Shown here piece after piece: positions 42,651-51,539 of a stretch of DNA of 54,114 nt. This DNA comes from Dehalococcoidia bacterium UBA7891 (lineage in GTDB: Bacteria; Chloroflexota; Dehalococcoidia; Lucifugimonadales; UBA826), in the NCBI GenBank assembly GCA_002500485.1, contig DLRJ01000112.1, forward strand, positions 1 through 54,114, read 5' to 3'. A model generated the notes under the pieces. The model saw only the letters and a program-made list of their open reading frames with translations, did no database searches and was not told the origin of the DNA. Positions within the stretch are counted from its first letter, which is position 1. Each line of letters starts with the position of its first letter. The position numbers and the translations under genes are program-made.

Positions 42651-43793
42651 ATGAAGATATTAGTGGCACCTCAAGAATTTAAAGGGAGTATATCTGCCTT
42701 ATCAGCGGCTGAGGCGGGTAAGACTGGCATACTGAGAGTGTTTCCTCAAGCTGAGGTGGTACTTTGTCCCGTAGCTGACGGAGGTGATGGAACCTTGGAG
42801 ACTTTGGTTGAAGTATCTGGGGGTGAAGTTAGGACCTGTAGCGTTCAGAATCCAATCGGCGAAACAATTCAGGCCCAATGGGGTGCGATGGGTGATGGAG
42901 TTACTGCAGTCATAGAAATGGCCCGAACTTCAGGGCTTGCATTACTTAGCCTAGCTGAGAGAGATCCTTTGAATGCGTCAACATATGGGTTGGGACAGGC
43001 GATATCTGAGGCTTTGGATGAGGGTTTTCGTAAGTTCATAGTAGGAATAGGAGGAAGCGCGACAAACGATGCAGGGGCAGGGATGGCTCAGGCGCTTGGA
43101 GCAAATTTGTTGGATGGCTACGGGAATGCTATTAATTTTGGTGGAGCCGCTTTAGCGAATTTGCAAACAGTGGATATTTCCAATATGGATAGTCGCATAA
43201 AAAAATCCAAATTTTTGGTGGCATGCGATGTAAGTAACCCATTAACTGGGCTAGAAGGGGCATCGGCTGTATATGGACCACAAAAAGGTGCAACACCAAA
43301 GATGGTTCGGAGTTTGGATGATGCCCTTTCCAATTTCGCCACAGTGGTGAAAAAGGACTTAAAGAAAGATGTTGCAGAAATTTCAGGTGCTGGTGCTGCT
43401 GGTGGCCTAGGAGCTGGGATGATGGCGTTTATGGGTGCGGAGTTAAAGGCTGGCGTGGATATAGTGTTAGACACTGTTAATTTAAGAGATAAACTCTCCT
43501 CAGTTGACCTTGTAATAACAGGAGAGGGTGGTATGGATTTCCAAACTGTTTATAACAAAGCTCCAATAGGAGTCGCCCGGATAGCTTCAGAGCATAATAT
43601 TCCGACTATTGCGATTGCAGGATTGCTTGGGAGTAATTTCAAGATAGTTCATGAGCATGGTATTCGTGCTGCTACCTCTATAGTGAATGGGCCAATTACT
43701 CTTGAGGAGGCATCAGAGAGGGCTTTCGAATTGATATCTGATTCTGTGGAAGAAAGTCTTCGGTTCATATCGGTTGGCATGGATTTAGTTTAA
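42651..43793 (+). CDS. glycerate 2-kinase, GlxK/GarK type
   Basis: A 380-residue glycerate kinase type 1: MKILVAPQEFKGS start, PVADGGDGTLETL, GIGGSATNDAGAGMAQALGA, DVSNPLTG and VITGEGGMDFQT. It phosphorylates glycerate using ATP; GlxK and GarK form 2-phosphoglycerate, but the position of phosphorylation cannot be read here. Glycerate comes from tartronate semialdehyde in glyoxylate and glucarate catabolism. That fits the HpcH/HpaI aldolase, LUD protein and GlcDEF genes next to it. It ends one base before the convergent LUD gene. No strong Shine-Dalgarno sequence precedes the ATG. Confidence 0.9.
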   Translation: MKILVAPQEFKGSISALSAAEAGKTGILRVFPQAEVVLCPVADGGDGTLETLVEVSGGEVRTCSVQNPIGETIQAQWGAMGDGVTAVIEMARTSGLALLSLAERDPLNASTYGLGQAISEALDEGFRKFIVGIGGSATNDAGAGMAQALGANLLDGYGNAINFGGAALANLQTVDISNMDSRIKKSKFLVACDVSNPLTGLEGASAVYGPQKGATPKMVRSLDDALSNFATVVKKDLKKDVAEISGAGAAGGLGAGMMAFMGAELKAGVDIVLDTVNLRDKLSSVDLVITGEGGMDFQTVYNKAPIGVARIASEHNIPTIAIAGLLGSNFKIVHEHGIRAATSIVNGPITLEEASERAFELISDSVEESLRFISVGMDLV

Positions 43794-43794
43794 A

Positions 43795-44523
43795 TCAGTC
43801 TTCTTCTACGAGAAGTAAATGAACTTCTCCCGGTCCGTGAACTCCTGTAACCAAGGTATATTCGATATCCGCAGACCTACTGGGCCCTGAAATCAAGCTA
43901 GTGTAGGAACTCGAGTTGCCATCAACAAAATCTTTTCTTTGGAGAGTAAATAACTCGTCTAACGAAGGTAGTACTTGCCCTTTGCCAACAACAGCTACGT
44001 ACATTGGAGGAGCCAGGCTTACCAGCCTACCTACTTCATTACTTGCCGAGACGACACATGTACCAGTTTCTGCTATGGCATAGTCAACCCCTGTAACACC
44101 AATGTCAGCATTTACAGCCTGCAGCCTATTAAAAGAAGGGTTTTGATCGTTAGGTTTCACGACAGTTATTTCACTTTTAGGCGGTAAGTTACCTTTCCCC
44201 AGATTTAATCTTCCTGTGGATTCTTGATCTGAAATGACAATATGGGTTAAATTTCTTTCAAACGCTAATGACGCTATGTAGTCAGATGCATCGTCATAAC
44301 TATCACATCTGTGTACTTTCCAGCCTGCGTTTTGTGAAGAAATCTTAAGTGTGTCAAATAGTTCCATCCAGTCGGTGCGAGATTGATAGCGAATGGCTTC
44401 GGTTCGTTCAATCAAATCATCGATATTGTCATCAATTAGCAGCTTTTTGCTGAGATCAGTTTCACCATTGGAACCGGATGACAAAGCTTCTTTAACTCTA
44501 TTTAAAAAACTTTCGCGACTCAT
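43795..44523 (-). CDS. LUD-domain protein, LutC/YkgG family
   Basis: From the ATG at 44523 this is a 242-residue LUD protein with VTGVDYAIAETGTCVV and GKGQVLPSLDELFTL, the family hallmarks. LutC works with LutA and LutB in lactate oxidation to pyruvate; here neither partner is adjacent, but a GlcDEF complex lies 0.9 kb away. A longer frame to 44604 is rejected because GAGGAG just precedes 44523 and the extension would overlap the aldolase gene. The gap of 17 bases to the upstream aldolase gene on the same strand implies one transcript. Confidence 0.8.
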   Translation of the reverse strand: MSRESFLNRVKEALSSGSNGETDLSKKLLIDDNIDDLIERTEAIRYQSRTDWMELFDTLKISSQNAGWKVHRCDSYDDASDYIASLAFERNLTHIVISDQESTGRLNLGKGNLPPKSEITVVKPNDQNPSFNRLQAVNADIGVTGVDYAIAETGTCVVSASNEVGRLVSLAPPMYVAVVGKGQVLPSLDELFTLQRKDFVDGNSSSYTSLISGPSRSADIEYTLVTGVHGPGEVHLLLVEED

Positions 44524-44540
44524 TTTCTCCTCACTAAGAA

Positions 44541-45287
44541 TTACAGATAATATTCTGCCCCTAGTTTTAAAACGTTGTTTAAGTGAGTATAAAGGTAACA
44601 GCAACCCTCTTTTTTTGCTTTTCCCATTTGCTTTTCAGAAGAGGCTGTCCCGGATACCAATCCGGCATCTGCTATAGATTTGAAAATTTCTTTTATCGCG
44701 GTGCTTACAGGCGGTTCATTTGCTTTGCCTGGATGACCTAGAGATTGCGACAGGTCTGATGGACCTACGAAAAAGACATCGACATCTGCAACGGATAAAA
44801 TCTCGTCTAGATTTTCTATGGCCTCTCGATCTTCTATTTGTAGCACAACGATGGAATCAAGGTTTGAGGTTTTAGAATATTGGCCCAACTCCACTCCTAT
44901 GCCGTAATTTGATGGCCGGGTGCCCATTGCCAGCCCCCTATTCCCCAATGGGTGGAATTTTACAGATTCAACAGCGGCTTTCGCTTCCTCTTGGCATTTA
45001 ATATGAGGGACTTGCACTCCATCGACTCCCCTGTCCATTACTCTCATAATATCAATGGGGGAGTTGGATGGAGGCCTTGCAATGGCTGTTATTCCTGCAG
45101 CCTTCGCAGCTATGGCCATCACTTCAAGATTGGATAGGTCTATGGACCCATGTTCACAGTCAAGAAGCACCCAGTCGAACCCGAGTGCTGCAATCATTTC
45201 AACTAATTGGGGAGAGCTAAACATCATTGACACTCCCACCATGGGAGTCTTCGCTAACATGGCAGCTTTCATTTCTGGTGCTTTCAT
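44541..45287 (-). CDS. HpcH/HpaI aldolase family protein
   Basis: The 248-residue protein has the family strands LDCEHGSIDLSNL, IARPPSNSP, GVQVPHIKCQEEA, and VLQIEDREAIENLDEI with FFVGPSDLSQSLG. The family includes 2-keto-3-deoxyglucarate aldolase, which makes pyruvate and tartronate semialdehyde, and 4-hydroxy-2-oxoheptanedioate aldolase. A product feeding glycerate kinase would be consistent with the location. It pairs with the LUD gene and is divergent from glcD. A second member is at 51540-52325. Confidence 0.85.
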   Translation of the reverse strand: MKAPEMKAAMLAKTPMVGVSMMFSSPQLVEMIAALGFDWVLLDCEHGSIDLSNLEVMAIAAKAAGITAIARPPSNSPIDIMRVMDRGVDGVQVPHIKCQEEAKAAVESVKFHPLGNRGLAMGTRPSNYGIGVELGQYSKTSNLDSIVVLQIEDREAIENLDEILSVADVDVFFVGPSDLSQSLGHPGKANEPPVSTAIKEIFKSIADAGLVSGTASSEKQMGKAKKEGCCYLYTHLNNVLKLGAEYYL

Positions 45288-45400
45288 TTTATTTGCACTT
45301 AAATTTCTTTGGTTAAATTTTCATATTAGAGTATGTTTACGATACCCTATTTTTGGATTAATTAGGAATTATCATAGTTTAATGGAAAGAAAGTGAATAA

Positions 45401-46861
45401 ATGGGCCAATCACAGTCCCTGAAAATAAAGGATTTGATACCTGAATTAAGAAAGATAGTCGGTGATGACTATGTTCTGGATGATCAGGCAGACCTTTTAG
45501 TTTATGAATACGATGGGTCGATTGACCGCGGTAATCCAGTAGTAGTAGTTTTGCCGGATACTGCGAAGAAGATATCCCAAGTGTTAAAGCTGGCCAGGTC
45601 AAATTCGATTCCTGTTGTGGCCAGAGGAGCAGGGACTGGCCTTAGTGGGGGAGCTATAGCAGAACATGGTGGGATTGTTTTATCCATGGCGAGAATGAAT
45701 CAGATTTTAGAGGTCAATAGAAGCGATCGATATGCAATTGTGGAGCCGGGTGTCGTAAACCTAGACCTATCCACTCATGTGGCTTCTGAGGGCCTTTATT
45801 ATGCTCCTGACCCATCTAGTCAACGTGCATGCACAATCGGAGGAAATATTGCAGAGAATTCCGGCGGCCCACACTGTTTAGCGTATGGTGTTACAACAAA
45901 TCATGTTTTAGGTATGGAAGTTGTATTAGCAGACGGAACTATAACCTGGTTCGGAGAAAATGAGAGAGATGGGATCGGCTATGACCTTCGAGGAATAACT
46001 ATAGGGTCAGAAGGTACCTTGGCAATCGTGACGAAAATATCTGTTCGATTGTTGAGATTGCCTGAGCATGTGAAGACCATGTTGATGTCTTTCGAAACGA
46101 TTGAGGATGCCAGCGCAGCTGTTACCGGAATAATTGGTGCTGGGATGGTACCAGCTGCCTTGGAAATGATGGATCATTTTTGTATCAAGGCAGCTGAGGG
46201 TGCGGTAGGAGCGGGATACCCTGAAGGGGCCGGGGCAGTCCTTTTAGTTGAGTTGGACGGTCTGTTGGAATCTGTTGAAGAGGAATCAGAAGAAATAGAA
46301 GCTATATGCCGTGAATTCAGCCCTCTGGAAATTAGGGTGGCAACGGATTCCCTCGAAAGAGAAAAATTATGGTCAGGACGGAAAGGTGTATTAGGAGCCC
46401 TTGGTAGGTTGGCACCAAATTATTATTTGGTTGACGGGACTATACCAAGGACAAAATTAGTCGAGGTTTTAAAGAAAATAAATGAAATATCGGAAAGAAG
46501 CGGGTACCCAATAGCTAATTTGTTACATGCAGGCGATGGGAACCTCCACCCGTCTATATTGTTTGACGAAAGGAAACCTGGGGATGTTGAAAACATACTA
46601 GCTATAGGAGCGGAAATTCTGAGGATTTGTGTGGACTCGGGAGGGGTTTTGTCTGGCGAACATGGAATTGGTCTGGAGAAACAGGATCAAATGCCTTTGA
46701 TGTTTAGTGAAGAAGACATGGCAACTATGTCCCTTTTAAGATTGGCCTTCGAAACTGAAGATCTGCTTAACCCGGGCAAGGTTTTCCCCACTGGGGCGGG
46801 CTGTGGGGATATTTCTCAAGCTAGGGCAATTGCGAGGGTAGGCCCAGGCGCCTATATATAG
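45401..46861 (+). CDS. glcD: glycolate oxidase FAD-binding subunit GlcD
   Basis: A 486-residue FAD-linked oxidase. The FAD-binding PCMH domain has ARGAGTGLSGGA and CTIGGNIAENSGGPH, and the C-terminal cap has NLLHAGDGNLHPSILFDE and GEHGIGLEKQ. It oxidises glycolate (or D-lactate) to glyoxylate (or pyruvate) together with GlcE and GlcF. The next gene, glcE, follows after 21 bases, with glcF directly behind. Other members of this family (LldD-like, Dld-like) are alternatives, but the three-gene order is diagnostic of GlcDEF. Confidence 0.9.
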   Translation: MGQSQSLKIKDLIPELRKIVGDDYVLDDQADLLVYEYDGSIDRGNPVVVVLPDTAKKISQVLKLARSNSIPVVARGAGTGLSGGAIAEHGGIVLSMARMNQILEVNRSDRYAIVEPGVVNLDLSTHVASEGLYYAPDPSSQRACTIGGNIAENSGGPHCLAYGVTTNHVLGMEVVLADGTITWFGENERDGIGYDLRGITIGSEGTLAIVTKISVRLLRLPEHVKTMLMSFETIEDASAAVTGIIGAGMVPAALEMMDHFCIKAAEGAVGAGYPEGAGAVLLVELDGLLESVEEESEEIEAICREFSPLEIRVATDSLEREKLWSGRKGVLGALGRLAPNYYLVDGTIPRTKLVEVLKKINEISERSGYPIANLLHAGDGNLHPSILFDERKPGDVENILAIGAEILRICVDSGGVLSGEHGIGLEKQDQMPLMFSEEDMATMSLLRLAFETEDLLNPGKVFPTGAGCGDISQARAIARVGPGAYI

Positions 46862-46882
46862 ATAGCAGGTATCCAATAGAAA

Positions 46883-48163
46883 ATGGAAGAAAAACATCTA
46901 ATAGATGGCATTCAGCCCAACCAAGGACTGATTTATCCAGAAGATACAAATGAACTTTCTTCAGTTTTGTCTGACATCACTGAACCAGGCAGGGTCGTAG
47001 TTCCTATTGGTGGGGCAACCAGACTTCAAATAGGTGCGAAAATGCCAACCTATGATTATGCTTTGGACCTTTCCAATATGAACCATTTGGTGGCCCATAA
47101 TTCTGCTGATCTTACCTGCATAGTCCAATCTGGTATTACTTTACATAGCTTGCAAAATCAACTGAGGGAACAAGAACAATTTTTGGCAGTTGATGCTGCT
47201 TTTCCGGGAAAGGCAACAATCGGAGGTACTTTAGCATCCAATGCACCAGGATACTTGCGATGGCAGTTAGCTCATATGCGTGACATGGTAATTGGCATGC
47301 AGGTCGTTTTACCATCAGGGACAGTAACCAAAAGTGGTGGTCCAGTGGTCAAAAACGTATCGGGATACGATATGGCAAGATTACATGTTGGGGGCTATGG
47401 GACATTAGGGGTAATATCGGAAATATCGTTTAAATTGACTCCCCTACCCCGCAGGCAAGGTTCATTTTTGGTGGGGTTTGAATCAGAACATGGGCTGCAA
47501 AACTTTTCAGAAGAAATTTTCGACAGTTATGTGATGCCGTTGGCTTTAACTGGAATGAATGAAAATTTGATTAAAATGTTACAGATTGATGCTCCCCAGT
47601 GCCAATATTTGATGGTCATCAGAATTGGTGGGAGGCAAATGGCATTTGATCGCCAATTAAATATTTTAAACAAAATGGTTGGTCAATATCAGGATTCCCA
47701 GACAGACTTTCTGGAGCAAAATGCATCTGATCGGTTATGGGAAAAAGTCAGAGATTTTAAAGGATACGGAGCAATTTCTAGTATTACTGGAAGGGTGTTT
47801 TCAACCCCAACAAGATTACGTGGCTTATTGCGAGATATTGATAATTATGTTGAAGAAATTGGATTGACTTTGGCTATTTGTATTCAACCTGGGTTTGGGA
47901 CTATGGAATTTCATATTGATAAGGTTCCTGCGGAAAGCGAAGTTAGGTCAACTCAGATGATAGAGCGAATTCATGACATAGCTCGGCAAAATCAATCACA
48001 CATTAATTATGAAACATTGCCAGCAGATTTTAAAAATGGGTTTAATATGTGGGGCAAGGTAAATGAAGGCTCTCTTGGGATTATGCGATCTCTAAGAGAT
48101 ACATATGACCCAGGTAAGAAATTAAATAGAGGCCGGTACTTAACAGATAAAGAAGATATTTAA
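46883..48163 (+). CDS. glcE: glycolate oxidase subunit GlcE
   Basis: The 426-residue protein has a PCMH-type FAD-binding domain (VVVPIGGATRLQIGAKMP, AFPGKATIGGTLASNAPGYLRWQ) but a shorter, divergent cap than GlcD, as is usual for GlcE. It sits between glcD (gap of 21 bases) and glcF (gap of 6), in the same operon. The subunit is required for glycolate oxidase activity; its precise role in electron transfer is less certain. Some GlcE members have lost part of the flavin site, and whether this one binds FAD cannot be confirmed from sequence alone. Confidence 0.9.
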   Translation: MEEKHLIDGIQPNQGLIYPEDTNELSSVLSDITEPGRVVVPIGGATRLQIGAKMPTYDYALDLSNMNHLVAHNSADLTCIVQSGITLHSLQNQLREQEQFLAVDAAFPGKATIGGTLASNAPGYLRWQLAHMRDMVIGMQVVLPSGTVTKSGGPVVKNVSGYDMARLHVGGYGTLGVISEISFKLTPLPRRQGSFLVGFESEHGLQNFSEEIFDSYVMPLALTGMNENLIKMLQIDAPQCQYLMVIRIGGRQMAFDRQLNILNKMVGQYQDSQTDFLEQNASDRLWEKVRDFKGYGAISSITGRVFSTPTRLRGLLRDIDNYVEEIGLTLAICIQPGFGTMEFHIDKVPAESEVRSTQMIERIHDIARQNQSHINYETLPADFKNGFNMWGKVNEGSLGIMRSLRDTYDPGKKLNRGRYLTDKEDI

Positions 48164-48169
48164 CTAGAT

Positions 48170-49468
48170 ATGCCTGAAGTCGGAACAGTTCCAAAACCTA
48201 CGTGGCTTGATGAGTCAGAATTGTACAAATGTGTCCATTGTGGATTCTGCTTACAGGCCTGCCCAACTTATTTGTCTACTGGGTTGGAGACGGAATCACC
48301 AAGGGGAAGGATTGCTTTGATGAAGGCAGTTAATGAAGGGAGATTAGAAATTTCTAATCAAGTGATGAGGCATTGGGACTTATGCGTTCAGTGTCGGGCC
48401 TGTGAGGATGTATGTCCTTCAGGAGTTCCATACGGGAATTTAATTGAAGCCACCATGGACCACGTGAGGGATTATCGGAGAATTGGATTGCTTCCGCGCC
48501 TGGTCTATGAGATCGCCCTGAGGTATTTATTACCGAATCAGAAAAACCTTTCGGTTTTAGTTTCAATGATGGATTTTTACATCAAAAGCGGATTCCAAAA
48601 ATTGGTGAGGAAGACAAAAATATTGAAATTAATCTCAAGAAGATTAGAGAATCTGGAAATGATGACACCGACTTTAAACGGGGAATTTTTTCGGGCCGAC
48701 GGCCATCTGTATCAATCTGGTATGGCAGATGCTGAGAAGATTCAAATGCTTACAGGTTGCGTCATGCCACTCACTCAGGGTAATCAAATGCGGGCAGCAG
48801 TCAGAGTTTTGAATAAAGCCGGGAAAGATGTTGAAGTTCCTTCGTCCCAAGTTTGTTGTGGAGCAATCAATTCTCACGTTGGGGACGTAGAAAAAACCAA
48901 GGACCTAGCTAGAGAAAATATAGAAGCTTTTTCTAACGGAAATCCAGACGGAGTTATCGTGGTGGCTTCGGCAGGATGTGGGGCCAGGATGAAGGAATAC
49001 GGTCCTCTGCTGGCTGACGACCCAGAATATAGTTCAAAGGCTACTAACTTTAGTAAAAGGGTTGTCGACATAAATGAATACCTAAATGGGACTGAATTAC
49101 AGCTTGGTGAATCTGTTGTTCCTCGGGTGGTTACCTATCAAGACTCGTGCCATCTTGCAAACGTACAAAAAGTAAGAGATGCACCTAGGGATTTACTAAA
49201 ATCTATCGAAGGAGTAGATTTTTGTGAATTGGAAGAAGCCAATATTTGTTGTGGGGCGGGTGGAACATATATGATCACTGAGCCTGAAATGGCAAAGGGA
49301 ATTTTGGCCAATAAAATGAAAAATATTATTGCGTCCAAAGCTGACACAATTGCAACAGCAAACCCGGGTTGCTTCATGCAATTACAGAATGGGATTAGAG
49401 AGGCTGGATTGGACGTGGAAGTAATGTACGTTACTGATCTTTTGGACGAGACTTATACAAAAAAATAA
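48170..49468 (+). CDS. glcF: glycolate oxidase iron-sulfur subunit GlcF
   Basis: A 432-residue protein with two N-terminal [4Fe-4S] motifs (Cys21, 24, 27, 31 in CVHCGFCLQACP and Cys72, 75, 78, 82 in CVQCRACEDVCP). Two CCG-type motifs follow (VCCGAINSH and CCGAGGTY), characteristic of the heterodisulfide-reductase-like domain. It passes electrons from GlcDE to the quinone pool. Its ATG lies six bases after glcE. The SDR gene follows by 18 bases and could be cotranscribed. Confidence 0.9.
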   Translation: MPEVGTVPKPTWLDESELYKCVHCGFCLQACPTYLSTGLETESPRGRIALMKAVNEGRLEISNQVMRHWDLCVQCRACEDVCPSGVPYGNLIEATMDHVRDYRRIGLLPRLVYEIALRYLLPNQKNLSVLVSMMDFYIKSGFQKLVRKTKILKLISRRLENLEMMTPTLNGEFFRADGHLYQSGMADAEKIQMLTGCVMPLTQGNQMRAAVRVLNKAGKDVEVPSSQVCCGAINSHVGDVEKTKDLARENIEAFSNGNPDGVIVVASAGCGARMKEYGPLLADDPEYSSKATNFSKRVVDINEYLNGTELQLGESVVPRVVTYQDSCHLANVQKVRDAPRDLLKSIEGVDFCELEEANICCGAGGTYMITEPEMAKGILANKMKNIIASKADTIATANPGCFMQLQNGIREAGLDVEVMYVTDLLDETYTKK

Positions 49469-49486
49469 AAAACAAGGAGAAAAGGT

Positions 49487-50278
49487 ATGGATCTAGGGTT
49501 AAAAGGAAAAGTCGCAATCGTTACTGGGGGTAGTGACGGAATTGGAAAAGCCGCTGCTATATCCATGGCTGCAGAAGGAGCTAAAGTTGCTATTGTCGGC
49601 CGAACTCAAGAAAAATTGAATGCGGCAGTTTCAGAAATCAAAAATACCTCCGGTGGGGATGTTATCGGTGTTGCAGCAGATGTGTCGGTTGAATCTGACG
49701 TTAAAGCGATGGTGGACAAGGTAGTAGGAGAATTTGGGCAGCTAGACATTTTGGTTAATAACGCAGGAACCTCTTCTGCTACAACCCTGGAAAAAATGAC
49801 TGATGAAGACCTAAAAGTCGATTTCGGTATAAAAGTTTATGGGGCTGTTTATTGTGCACGGGCTGCCCTGCCCCATTTGAAAAAATCTGGGGCTGGGGCA
49901 ATTGTAAATACGACAACCCCCGGAGGGAAGGCTCCTAATCCTGGTGGGCAACCTACCTCATTGTCTAGAGCAGCAGGTATTTCACTCACAAAATCGTGGG
50001 CAGGAGAATTGGCAAAAGACAATATCAGAGTAAATACTGTCTGCGTGGGAGTATTGAAATCTGGCCAGCACCGCGCAAGATGGGAATCAGCTAATGCAAA
50101 AGATTCTAGCTATACGTTGGAAGATCATTGGAAAATAGTTGGAAAGAATGTTCCGATGGGTCGCATTGGTGAGGCTCACGAGGCTGGAGATTTGATCTGC
50201 TTCTTAGCTTCAGCTAAGGCAAGCTACATCACTGGAACTGCGGTTAACGTTGACGGTGGCACATCACCCGTGGTCTAA
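49487..50278 (+). CDS. short-chain dehydrogenase/reductase fold protein with altered catalytic residues
   Basis: The 263-residue protein has the SDR Rossmann motif TGGSDGIG (residues 13-20), NNAG and the C-terminal ITGTAVNVDGG. In the usual YxxxK catalytic site it has Thr157 and Arg161 (PTSLSRAAG), and the catalytic Ser position reads NTTTPGG. It cannot use the standard Tyr-Lys mechanism, though I recall related sequences with this TS-x-SRAAG pattern, so this may be a conserved subfamily and not a decayed gene. Reaction unknown. AAGGAG precedes the start by eight bases. It probably shares the glcDEF transcript, which terminates at the hairpin after its stop. Confidence 0.8.
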   Translation: MDLGLKGKVAIVTGGSDGIGKAAAISMAAEGAKVAIVGRTQEKLNAAVSEIKNTSGGDVIGVAADVSVESDVKAMVDKVVGEFGQLDILVNNAGTSSATTLEKMTDEDLKVDFGIKVYGAVYCARAALPHLKKSGAGAIVNTTTPGGKAPNPGGQPTSLSRAAGISLTKSWAGELAKDNIRVNTVCVGVLKSGQHRARWESANAKDSSYTLEDHWKIVGKNVPMGRIGEAHEAGDLICFLASAKASYITGTAVNVDGGTSPVV

Positions 50279-50295
50279 AAATACTTTTTAAAGGC

Positions 50296-50316
50296 GAGGG
50301 AGATTAAAACTCCCTC
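50296..50316. terminator. bidirectional terminator-like hairpin
   Basis: GAGGGAG (50296-50302) and CTCCCTC (50310-50316) form a GC-rich 7-base-pair stem with loop ATTAAAA. It is followed by CCCTTATTTT, giving a T-rich tail on the plus strand, and preceded by a T-poor, A-rich stretch that serves the minus strand. It separates the SDR gene from the convergent aroC. Confidence 0.55.
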
Positions 50317-50319
50317 CCC

Positions 50320-51402
50320 TTATTTTCCTGTTTGCCCCCTATGGCGAATAACGTGATCACATAATACTAGGGCGAACATAGATTCCACGATTGGTACTGC
50401 CCTTGGTAATACGCATGGATCGTGGCGCCCTCTACCCTGCAACTCGACATCATTACCAAAAATATCCACGGTATCTTGAGAACTCATAATCGTCGCCGTT
50501 GGCTTGAATGCGGCTCTCAAAATGATGGATTCCCCGTTACTAATTCCACCTTGAATGCCACCAGAGTTGTTAGTTTTGGTTCGAACTGTACCTTTCGACA
50601 TGTAGAAAGGATCATTGTGTTGGGAGCCTGTTGAGTAGGTTCCGCCAAAACCGGATCCGACCTCAAACCCTTTACATGCAGGTAAAGATAGCATCGCTTT
50701 CGCTAGGTCGGCGTCTAATTTGTCGAACACAGGTTCTCCAATTCCAACCGGCACATTTGTCGCGAAAGCTTCCACAATCCCCCCCAATGAATCACCGTTC
50801 TTCCTAGCCGTTTTGACTGCTTCTATCATTGCGACCGCAGCATCTTGGTCAGGGCATCTCGCCATGTTACTTTCAATTCCCTCTAAGGTTATCTCTTCGT
50901 GTCCAATGTTTGACTCTATGTCACTTATTCTCTTGACGAAGGCAACAATTTCAGTGCCATATTCCGCAAATAAAAACTTCTTTGCTATCGCTCCCGCAGC
51001 AACTCGCCCTATAGTTTCTCTGGCAGAGGCTCTCCCGCCACCTTTCCAATTCCTGATTCCGTACTTGGCTTGATAGGTATAATCAGCATGCGAAGGTCGG
51101 TAAATGCTTTTCATATGCTCGTAATCTTTGCCCTTCGCGTCAGTATTCCACACTGCAATTGATATTGGGGTTCCTAAAGATAATCCTTCAAATACTCCCG
51201 ATAAGATCTCAGCTTTATCACCTTCTTTCCGTTGAGTGGATATTTCACTTTGCCCCGGTCTTCGTCGGTCGAGCTCCTTTTGAATATCCTCCAAACTTAT
51301 AGGTAGGCCTGGCGGACATCCATCAATTACCACCCCCACAGCATCGCCGTGCGATTCTCCCCAGGTTGTTATTCTGAATGCTTTGCCGAATGAATTACTC
51401 AT
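50320..51402 (-). CDS. aroC: chorismate synthase
   Basis: A 360-residue chorismate synthase with the three classic signatures: GESHGDAVGVVIDGCPPG near the N-terminus, GGRASARETIGRVAAGAIA in the middle, and RGRHDPCVLPRAVPI near the C-terminus. Its reaction is the FMN-dependent conversion of 5-enolpyruvylshikimate-3-phosphate to chorismate, last common step of aromatic amino acid synthesis. It is single, divergent from the second HpcH/HpaI aldolase gene. A TATAAT box at 51469-51474 in the shared 137-base region reads towards that other gene. Confidence 0.95.
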   Translation of the reverse strand: MSNSFGKAFRITTWGESHGDAVGVVIDGCPPGLPISLEDIQKELDRRRPGQSEISTQRKEGDKAEILSGVFEGLSLGTPISIAVWNTDAKGKDYEHMKSIYRPSHADYTYQAKYGIRNWKGGGRASARETIGRVAAGAIAKKFLFAEYGTEIVAFVKRISDIESNIGHEEITLEGIESNMARCPDQDAAVAMIEAVKTARKNGDSLGGIVEAFATNVPVGIGEPVFDKLDADLAKAMLSLPACKGFEVGSGFGGTYSTGSQHNDPFYMSKGTVRTKTNNSGGIQGGISNGESIILRAAFKPTATIMSSQDTVDIFGNDVELQGRGRHDPCVLPRAVPIVESMFALVLCDHVIRHRGQTGK

Positions 51403-51539
51403 TTTTTGTCGTTAACCTAATCAAGGTTACTAATTGTTATGCTATTTATTTAAATGTGTAGGAAACATTATAATCCCGTATTCAACTGGATTTTTGGGAC
51501 AAAACTCAATAAACCTGATATACGTAGCTAATAAGGTGT

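Noticed and set aside
49487..50278. SDR gene as a pseudogene because of the missing Tyr/Lys
   Set aside because: The frame is intact with a good ribosome-binding site, the NAD(P) motif is preserved, and I recall similar motif variants in related SDR proteins.
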